64,000 nt of DNA from Oscillospiraceae bacterium (GTDB taxonomy: Bacteria > Bacillota > Clostridia > Oscillospirales > Oscillospiraceae). The stretch lies in the NCBI GenBank assembly GCA_916988195.3, contig CAKASQ030000006.1:1-64000 (forward strand). The letters run 5' to 3'. Both the position numbers and the translations under genes were made by a program. Positions 7,427 through 14,500 of this stretch are shown here, piece by piece (position 1 is the stretch's first letter; each line of letters opens with the position of its first letter). A model generated the notes under the pieces. The model saw only the letters and a program-made list of their open reading frames with translations, did not search any database and was not told the DNA's origin.

Positions 7427-8308
7427 ATGAAAGATCTCCGCAAAAAATTTGAACGCTTCTGTCTGAAAAACCGCAATCGCGGCATTCCGAATCTGATGCT
7501 CGTCATCGCCATCGGCAATCTCATTGCCTACGCTCTGTCTGTCATCGATCCCAGCAAGGTCGTCTACCGCTTCCTCTGCTTCTCCTCGAGCAAGATCCTG
7601 CAAGGGCAGGTCTGGCGGCTGTTCACCTATGTGTTCACATATCTGCTCGACGTCTCTGGTGGTTATCTGCTCCTCGCCGTTGTCAGTCTCTTCTGTTATT
7701 ACCAGTTCGGCAAGATGCTGGAAAATTACTGGGGTACCTGCCGCTTTAACCTCTATTATCTCACGGGCGTCCTTCTGACGGACCTTGCAGGCCTTCTTCT
7801 CGGCTACAGCGTCACCTCGACCGACCTGAACCTCAGCCTGTTCCTCGCCATCGCGACCCTCGCGCCCGACACAAGAGTCCTTCTCATGATGTTCATCCCC
7901 GTCAAGATGAAATACATGGCCTGGGTTTACCTCGGCTTCACGGCCCTGAACGTTATTCTCCTGCTTCCGGCGGGTCTTTTCTCGTTCTACTGGCTGATGC
8001 CCCTTGTTCCGCTCCTGAACTACTTCCTTTTCTTCGGCTCGGACATTCAGAACCTCTTCCCGGACTCCTGGCGCTATCGCCGTCCGAAGCAGCACAAAAC
8101 CGCCTACCCCTCCGGCGCAAAGCCCAACGCCAACTGGGCCGCCGGCTATCAATCCAAAACCGGCGAGCGCCCCTACCGCCACAAATGCACCGTCTGCGGC
8201 CGCACCGACACAGATTATCCGAACCTCGAGTTCCGCTACTGCTCCAAGTGCAACGGCTATTACTGCTATTGCATGGACCACATCAATAACCACGTCCACA
8301 TCCAGTAG
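7427..8308 (+). CDS. Rhomboid-like membrane protein with C-terminal zinc ribbon
   Basis: The 293-residue protein has about six hydrophobic segments (residues about 20-205) in a rhomboid-like arrangement, including LENYWGTCRFNLYYLTG, which resembles the rhomboid L1/TM2 region. The GxSG serine-protease motif is missing: the corresponding stretch reads TSTDLNLSLFLAIA. It is probably a pseudoprotease or DUF1751/TMEM115-type relative. The soluble tail (about 215-293) ends in a Cys-rich zinc ribbon with CTVCGRT and CSKCNGYYCYCMDH. The ribosome binding site (AAAAAGGTAGG) is weak. The function is unknown. Confidence 0.75.
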   Translation: MKDLRKKFERFCLKNRNRGIPNLMLVIAIGNLIAYALSVIDPSKVVYRFLCFSSSKILQGQVWRLFTYVFTYLLDVSGGYLLLAVVSLFCYYQFGKMLENYWGTCRFNLYYLTGVLLTDLAGLLLGYSVTSTDLNLSLFLAIATLAPDTRVLLMMFIPVKMKYMAWVYLGFTALNVILLLPAGLFSFYWLMPLVPLLNYFLFFGSDIQNLFPDSWRYRRPKQHKTAYPSGAKPNANWAAGYQSKTGERPYRHKCTVCGRTDTDYPNLEFRYCSKCNGYYCYCMDHINNHVHIQ

Positions 8309-8344
8309 CCTCCCCGATATTCCGGACAAATTCCCAGAACACGC

Positions 8345-8449
8345 GTAGGGGGCGATGCCCACATCGCCCCATTTGGAAGCCGCTTATTCGCCAAAGATTC
8401 CCGTAAAATCGGATTGTACTGCCGGGTCGATGTGGGCATCGACCCCTAC
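8345..8449. repeat. GTAGGGG repeat element, copy 1
   Basis: This 105 bp intergenic element has inverted ends: GTAGGGG followed by CGATGCCCACATCG on the left, and CGATGTGGGCATCGACCCCTAC on the right. Each arm can also fold alone (GGGCGATG/CATCGCCC). The interior TTCGCC...CCCGTAAAATCGG is shared with the copies at 31186 and 44274. It codes for nothing recognisable and looks like a MITE or REP-type element. Confidence 0.85.
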
Positions 8450-8475
8450 GAACTCCCTGAAAGAACGTATACGAA

Positions 8476-8507
8476 AAGCCCCGCAATCGAGCGATTGCGG
8501 GGCTTTC
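8476..8507. terminator. Bidirectional terminator between the rhomboid-like gene and trxA
   Basis: A perfect 15 bp inverted repeat (AAAGCCCCGCAATCG) with a 2-base loop lies just beyond the trxA stop. T-rich ends occur on both strands. Confidence 0.85.
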
Positions 8508-8508
8508 C

Positions 8509-8820
8509 TTACTTCAGAAGCTGTTCAATTTCTTCCTTCGGCCGGTAGCCGACGGAGGTCTCCTTGACCTCGCCATTCTGGAACACCATCACCGTCGGGA
8601 TGCTGCTCACGCCGTACTCCAGCGCCAGCTCTCGCTCGTCGTCAACGTTCACCTTGCCGACCTTGACCTTGCCCGCGTACTCGTTTGCGATTTCCTCGAT
8701 CACGGGCGCAAGCATCCGGCACGGGCCGCACCATGTCGCCCAGAAATCCACCAGCACCGGCTCCTTGGCCAGCAATACTTCCTGCTCAAAATTTTTCCCT
8801 GTAAGGGTCAGTTCTGCCAT
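8509..8820 (-). CDS. trxA: Thioredoxin
   Basis: The 103-residue thioredoxin has the active site WCGPC (in DFWATWCGPCRML, about residues 25-37), the cis-Pro IPTVMVF and a normal length. It reduces protein disulfides in the cytoplasm. The ATG at 8820 is preferred over one at 8829 because AAGGA lies 8-9 bases before the first but abuts the second. The upstream gene encodes a ferredoxin:thioredoxin reductase catalytic subunit, so this thioredoxin is probably reduced by ferredoxin rather than NADPH. Confidence 0.95.
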   Translation of the reverse strand: MAELTLTGKNFEQEVLLAKEPVLVDFWATWCGPCRMLAPVIEEIANEYAGKVKVGKVNVDDERELALEYGVSSIPTVMVFQNGEVKETSVGYRPKEEIEQLLK

Positions 8821-8825
8821 TGCGA

Positions 8826-9035
8826 TCATCCTTTCTTCTCGCGTGATTTATAGTACAGCATGCAGTGGCAGAAGCCCTCAAAGTCGGGATCATCGATCTG
8901 CTCGCGGAACTCCCTGCACATGCACCTGTTGTCCTCCGTCCGTTCGAGTCTGCACGGACAGTAGCCTCCGGTCTTCTTGAGACCTTCCCGCACCGCCCGC
9001 ACGACTTCCTTGTCCGGATTGAGCGTCACCGCCAT
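8826..9035 (-). CDS. Ferredoxin:thioredoxin reductase catalytic subunit-like protein
   Basis: The 69-residue protein is shorter than plant FTR catalytic chains but keeps the complete Cys pattern: CPC (residues 26-28), CMC (38-40) and CHC (56-58). These hold a 4Fe-4S cluster and an adjacent redox disulfide. The family passes electrons from ferredoxin to thioredoxin. A variable subunit is not encoded nearby, as is usual in anaerobes. Its stop lies next to the trxA start, so the pair forms one electron-transfer operon. AAAGGAGGCGG precedes ATG 9035, and an extended -10 lies at 9071-9076. Confidence 0.9.
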   Translation of the reverse strand: MAVTLNPDKEVVRAVREGLKKTGGYCPCRLERTEDNRCMCREFREQIDDPDFEGFCHCMLYYKSREKKG

Positions 9036-9070
9036 CTCGCCGCCTCCTTTGCATTCCCGTTTATGTTTAT

Positions 9071-9080
9071 ATTATACCAT
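9071..9080 (-). promoter_or_regulatory. ftrB-trxA promoter (extended -10)
   Basis: The minus strand has ATGGTATAAT, a perfect -10 with the TGn extension, about 35 bases upstream of the ATG. The -35 is poor. Confidence 0.55.
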
Positions 9081-9102
9081 ACTTTCAAAAAAATAGCCAC
9101 CC

Positions 9103-9142
9103 CCGACAAAAAACGCACGAAGAGTCCCCTCCCCGTGCGTTT
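9103..9142 (-). terminator. Terminator of the cobalamin-controlled surface operon
   Basis: AAACGCACG...CGTGCGTTT pairs around a GC-rich loop and is followed on the minus strand by TTTTTTGTC, just after the DUF4430 lipoprotein gene. Confidence 0.85.
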
Positions 9143-9148
9143 CCTTTT

Positions 9149-9898
9149 TCACTCCTCGTATCCCTGGCTCACGCCGCCGCCTCCGACGTCGCTCCCCAGA
9201 TCGCAGGTGTACATCCACTCGATCACGTCGCCTGCCTGCACAGCGTACCGGCTGCACCCGTAGTTCGGGAACCACCCGTTCACCCGATACATCCAGCCCG
9301 AGAGCGCGCCGCAGTCAAACTCATAGAGGTTGCCGATGCCCTCAATGTACGCGGTTTCATACATCGGCGTATTCTGGTACTCCATATGAATCGCGTTGGC
9401 CTTCACCGTCGCCAGCAAAACATCAAACACGTTCTGTCCTGCCATAAATTCGACCGTCACCGGCGCAAGGATCCATCCGTCCTCCGGCACAAGCTCGACC
9501 TTCTCCGGGTCCAGCTTGTCCAGATGATCAAGAATCGTCGCGCAGCTGATGCTGATCGTGCACGTAAGCGGCGCATCCGTCACCGCGGGCGCTTCCTGCT
9601 CTGGCAGCTCGTCGATCGGCGCGCGCACCTCGGGTTCCTGCGCAGTCTCTTCGTTCTCTTCGGGTTCAACCGTCTCCGGCTTCTTTTCTTCAATGGCCGC
9701 GTCAGGTTCTTCTTCCTTCGAGGGCTTCTCCGCAACCGGCGCTTCCTCCGGCTTCACAGCGTCCTGTGCAGGCTCAGCCGCAATTTCCGATGCAGCCGTC
9801 TCTTCCTGCACCATTTCCGTTTTCGCGCTGCAAGCGCACAGTCCCAGCAGCAGCACCGCAAGGACCAGCGCCAGCGCGCGCCGTCCAAATTTCTTCAT
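9149..9898 (-). CDS. DUF4430 lipoprotein (transcobalamin beta-domain-like)
   Basis: The 249-residue protein starts with a lipoprotein signal; the acylated Cys is probably C23 (in LCAC) or C21. A long Glu/Pro/Ala-rich spacer (about 25-115) leads to a C-terminal DUF4430 domain (about 118-240). That domain shows CTISISCATIL, the VEFMAGQNVFDVLLA segment and LSGWMYRVNGWFPNYG...GDVIEWMYTCD. DUF4430 is related to the C-terminal beta domain of eukaryotic transcobalamin and intrinsic factor. ATG 9898 directly follows the stop of the SLH gene, with GGGGAGG upstream. A role as membrane-tethered cobalamin acceptor is inferred from the riboswitch and domain. Confidence 0.85.
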   Translation of the reverse strand: MKKFGRRALALVLAVLLLGLCACSAKTEMVQEETAASEIAAEPAQDAVKPEEAPVAEKPSKEEEPDAAIEEKKPETVEPEENEETAQEPEVRAPIDELPEQEAPAVTDAPLTCTISISCATILDHLDKLDPEKVELVPEDGWILAPVTVEFMAGQNVFDVLLATVKANAIHMEYQNTPMYETAYIEGIGNLYEFDCGALSGWMYRVNGWFPNYGCSRYAVQAGDVIEWMYTCDLGSDVGGGGVSQGYEE

Positions 9899-11434
9899 TT
9901 ATACCTCCCCGGCTGCCGCCAGCAGATTCCAGACCATCTGCGCCACCTCGCAGCGGCAGATCGCCTCACTGGGTTTGAGGTCCGTTCGATCAGCCTCCAA
10001 AATCGCATGCTCTGCGCAGAATGCCAGCGCATCTTTTGCGTAGCTTGATGCCGCCTGTGCATCCGGATACGCTTTCAGCGCCGAATCCGCATCCTTGGCC
10101 GCGCCGGAAAGCCCCAGCGTTTTAGAAGCTCTCGCCAGCATCGTCGCCGCCTGCTCTCTCGTAATTGCACCCTGCGGATTGAATTTTCCATTTCCAACGC
10201 CGTTGACGATCCCGGCCTTGCTTGCCGCGCCGACGAAGCCGCAGAACCAGTCCGTCTGCAAAACGTCCGTAAACTCCGCCGTTTTCTCCTGCGAAAGTCC
10301 CAGCGCCCGCACAACGATCGCGCAGAACTGCGCCCGCGTAAGCCCGGCGTCCGGCGCGAACGTATCTGCCGTCATGCCGTTGACCACGCCCTTCTCGGTC
10401 AAAGCCTCAATCGCCTTCTGGTTCTTGTGCCCGACCACATCGCGGAACGTCCCGCTCTGTGTGTCCGCCTTGGGCGCGTCCATCTTGTAAAGCGACTTCC
10501 CGCTCTCGGCGAGCTTCGCAGCCGCCAAGGCATAGAGCGCCTGCTCGGTCGCCATCTCGTTTGCATCGCCGTCCATGGTGTGCCGGAAGCTGCCGTCCGC
10601 GTTCGCATAGGTCAAAAGCGCGTCCAGCGCCGTGTTTCCGTTCTTCACGAACCGGCTGTCATCCAGCGAAATTCCAAGCTCCGCCAGCGCCACGAGCACC
10701 TGCGCGTTCGATTCGCACGTCTCTGCCCCGCCGGTTGAAAATCCGCCGTCCGCTCCCTGGATTTTAGAGAGTGCCGCAACGCCCTTCTCGACCGCCGCCT
10801 TCACGGAAGCCTGCGCCGTATACCCGGCCAGCGCCTGCAAAGCCATTGCCGTCAGATCTGCGTCCGCCGCCGTTCCCGCGATGTTCCAGCCGCCGTCTGA
10901 CAGCTGGGAACCCAGGATCTTCTGCACATAAAGTTCCCGCGTTGCCTGCGTCTTTGCATCGGCATTCACAGGCACTTCATACTGCCCCGCGTCCAGCGCC
11001 AGCAGCGCAAAAATCGCGCCGTTCACGCCCTGATAGACCGTCTTTTCATAGTCTCCCAGCGGCAGAAGCAGGTTATACCCCGCGACATCGCGCGCGTCCT
11101 TCCCGATCGCCGTCACCGCAAGGGCGACTCTCGAGTACTCCGTGTATTTGCGCTTGTGCAGCACGCCCTCGCAGGATTTTACGTAGCTCTCCAGTCTCTC
11201 GTAATATCCCTCAAAATATCCGCTCTTGACGTCTGCCCCGCCTCTGGCAAGACCGAGCACCGCCCAGTCTCCGCCAATCGAGCCAAATCCGGGGCTTGCG
11301 ACCGTCTTCGCCACATACCCCGCTGTCTTTTCATACTGCGCCCCTATGATATCCTCTGCCATTGCCGGAACTGTCAAGCCTACGCAAAGCACCAGCACCA
11401 GCACAAACGCCAGGATCCGTTTCGTCTGCGTCAT
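9899..11434 (-). CDS. SLH-anchored alpha-toroid (prenyltransferase/squalene-oxidase repeat) protein
   Basis: The 511-residue secreted protein has a signal peptide (residues 1 to about 27, ending AMA) and an all-helical repeat domain (about 30-315) of the terpenoid-cyclase/prenyltransferase toroid type. Its repeats include GSIGGDWAVLGLARGG, SDGGWNIAG and GADGGFSTGG. Three C-terminal SLH domains follow (about 345-511). In transcobalamin this fold forms the alpha half of the B12-binding cleft. The start at 11434 is chosen because AAGGAGG lies 9 bases upstream; an ATG at 11443 abuts it. The gene is second in the cobalamin-riboswitch operon, 108 bp after the 1916-residue SLH gene. Confidence 0.85.
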   Translation of the reverse strand: MTQTKRILAFVLVLVLCVGLTVPAMAEDIIGAQYEKTAGYVAKTVASPGFGSIGGDWAVLGLARGGADVKSGYFEGYYERLESYVKSCEGVLHKRKYTEYSRVALAVTAIGKDARDVAGYNLLLPLGDYEKTVYQGVNGAIFALLALDAGQYEVPVNADAKTQATRELYVQKILGSQLSDGGWNIAGTAADADLTAMALQALAGYTAQASVKAAVEKGVAALSKIQGADGGFSTGGAETCESNAQVLVALAELGISLDDSRFVKNGNTALDALLTYANADGSFRHTMDGDANEMATEQALYALAAAKLAESGKSLYKMDAPKADTQSGTFRDVVGHKNQKAIEALTEKGVVNGMTADTFAPDAGLTRAQFCAIVVRALGLSQEKTAEFTDVLQTDWFCGFVGAASKAGIVNGVGNGKFNPQGAITREQAATMLARASKTLGLSGAAKDADSALKAYPDAQAASSYAKDALAFCAEHAILEADRTDLKPSEAICRCEVAQMVWNLLAAAGEV

Positions 11435-11542
11435 TTGCCGCATCCTCCTTTTGTCCACAAATCTGCCAAGGCCGGGCCCTGCATCCCAGAGCCCGGTCTT
11501 CGCGTCAGGGTGTTTGATACCCCCATGTTACCCGTTCTTCAA

Positions 11543-14500
11543 TTATTTTGCAACATTTTCCGCAAACCGGTGCAAAATCGCCGCAACCTCCGCGCGCGTG
11601 GCCTGCCCCTGCGGAGAAAGCGCCGTTTTGCTTCTGCCGCTGACAAGCCCTTCCGCGTTCGCCCAGCTGAGCGCCTCGGCGGCGTAGCCAGAGATTTGCT
11701 CGTAGTCGGCAAAGCCCGTCAGATCGGCCGTCTTCTCCGTGTCATAGCGCTTGTCTCTTGCGTACCGGTAGAGAATCGCCGCCAGCTGCTCGCGCGTCAC
11801 CCGACTGTCGGGTGCAAAGCGTCCATCACTCACACCGCTCACAATGCCGTTTTCTGCCGCCCACGAGACCGCATCTGCGTAATACTTGCCCGCCGCCACA
11901 TCGGCAAAGCCGCTGTCCGCCACGCTCTTCGGGCTTCCCGCCAGCCGGTACAGAACCGTCACCAGCATCCCGCGCGTCATCGGCGCGTTCGGGGAGAACA
12001 GATCCTGCGTCGTTCCGTGGAACAGCCCATGCTCGACCACATAGCGCACATCGCTGTAGAACCAGTCCTCGCGCCGCACATCCAAAAAGAGCATCGCGCC
12101 CGTAAACGTCGCCACGATCCGGCTGTTTAACGTCAGATTCTTGTACGTATAGCTCTCCGGTGTCCCGATGGACTTGCCGTCCACTGTCACTTCGAGCAGC
12201 TGCTGGTTCGTATCCGGCTCGAAGGTAAACGTCACATCCGCGCCGAGCTGCGAGAAGCCAAGACTCGGCTCCACCGTGCCGCCGCCGATCACCTGCACGA
12301 TCCGCGCCAGCTTCTGCTTCGCGTACTCCTCCGGCGAAATATCCGCCGCCTTGAGCCACGTCTCCGCATCGGCCTCGGTCGTATAGTCGTCGACATAGTG
12401 CCAGATGACCTTGTCGCCCGCCTCGAGCGTGAAATCATTCAGCGCCTGATCCGGATGCTCGCCGTTCACCGTGTACATCCAGCCGGAGTTCGCGCCGTTG
12501 TCCATCTCACCCAGCCAGTAGCCGCCCAGCGCCTCGGGCGCCAGAATAGCGCTCACATAGCCGTCGTCCGCACCGGTTTCCTGAAGCCCTGTCTCGTCCA
12601 GCGCCTTTTCCAGCAAATCCTTCACCGTCGCTCCGGCGCTGAGAGAATAGGTCTTCGTCTGAATCCATGTCACATAGTCCTTGTGCTCGTCCCCCTGTTC
12701 CTCGTGCAAAAAGTCTCCGATCAGCCGGAACGAGACCTTCATCGTATGCAGTGCATTTTCCATATCGGTCTTTGCTTTGGCGAGAATGTCTCCGATCTCT
12801 CCCGTGTGCGCCGCGTCCCGGATATCCTTCTCCGCCTGCGCCATCACCTTGCGCACCTCTTCGAGCGCCGCCTCGGTCAGAAGCGAGGGATCTTCCTTTC
12901 TTGCCGCGTCAATGACCGCGTCATAGACCTTGGAAAGTGAAACCGTCCGCGCCGTCTGCTTCTTCTCCGCGAGAATCTCATCGAACGCACTCTGCTTTTC
13001 TTCAAGCGCGTCCTGCGCGGTCTTTTTGTCCTCGTCCTTCAGATAGCGGATTTTCTGCCGGATGGTCTCGAGCTTGACATAGGTCTCCCGGCTCGCGTCG
13101 GTGATCTCGCCCAGCGCTTCGATCTCGCGCAGAACGTCCTCCAGCGCCGCGTCGTCGAGCTTCTTTGCGTCGTCCATGTCATAAAGCCCGTGCGCATTGC
13201 CGCCTGTGAGCCTCGCGTAAGCTGCCAGCGCATAATACGCCTGCTCGCTTGCCATCTGGTTGTAGCCCGCTGCGCTCGCCGCGTGATAGAACCCGCCGCC
13301 GTCCAAATAATATTGCAGCAGCCCGTCAAGTACGGTCTTTCCGTCCTTGCTGAACCGCGCATCCGTCGCCGCGTCGATCCCCAGCGTGCTCAGGGCGACC
13401 AATGCCTGCGCCGACGTCTCCGCCGTGGTTCCGATCGCGCCGCTCGGAAGCTGCTGGCCCTTGAGATAGGAAAGGCCCAGCGTGATCGCGTCCGCAGCGT
13501 CCCGGTTGTCCTGCCGATAGGCTGCCAGCGCCGTGAGGGCCATCGCCGTGGTGTCAAGGTCGCTGTTTCCCGTCGTATTTGCCCAGCCGCCGTCCGGATT
13601 CTGCTTGTCAACAAGGCTCTTGACCAGCGTTTCCGCCGCGCGCTGCAGCGCTTCATCGCCCGCAAGATACGCCGTCTTCGCATTCATCGCCAGAAGCGCA
13701 AACGCAGACGCGTTGTTGCCCTGTTTCGTGACCCACGCGGTATCCGCCATCGCCGCGAGCAGATCATAGCCCGCAAAGCTCCTTGCGTCATAGCCGAGCG
13801 CCGACGCTGCCAGCGCCACACGCGCGTTCTCTGTGGATCTCGCGTCGCCGTTTCGCCGGATTTGGCCGCTGGCGTTGATATTGCCTTTGACAAACGACTC
13901 GAGCGCCTTGATATAGTCCTCCACGTCGCCGCCATAGAGCCGCTCGCTTCTGGCAAGGCCGAGCATCATCCACTCTCCGCCGACCGAGCCCGTCGTCCAC
14001 TTGCCCTGCAGCACCAAGTCGAGCAGCTTTGTTCCCGTCTCGCGGTAGGCTGTTTTCCAGTCGACGCTGGAAGAAAGGTTCCGGAACGCTTCTTCCGCGT
14101 CCAGCAGCGTCTGATAGTTCTTGACCTGCGTCTTTTCTTCATCGGTCAAGCTGTCATACGCGCTCCTTGCCGCGTCGATGGCGGGGCCGCTCAGCCTCGT
14201 CACCTCGCCGATCGCGCCGATCCGCTCCATCACGTCCGCCGGCGTGTAGACCATGCCGGCTTCGAGCGTGTAGTCGTCCGTATAGTGGAGCACAATTTTG
14301 TCTCCGTCCCCAACGACCTGCTCGTTTACCGCCTTGTTGGTATGAACGCCATTGAACGTGTACATCCACCCGGAGTTTGTGCCGTTGCTTCCCTCGGCAA
14401 GCGTCGTCGTGGTGCCGCCCTTGACCGATCTCGTCACCGAGCGGATATACCCCGGGTCGCCCTTCCAGCTATACGTCGGGTCCTCCTGCGCAACGAACGC

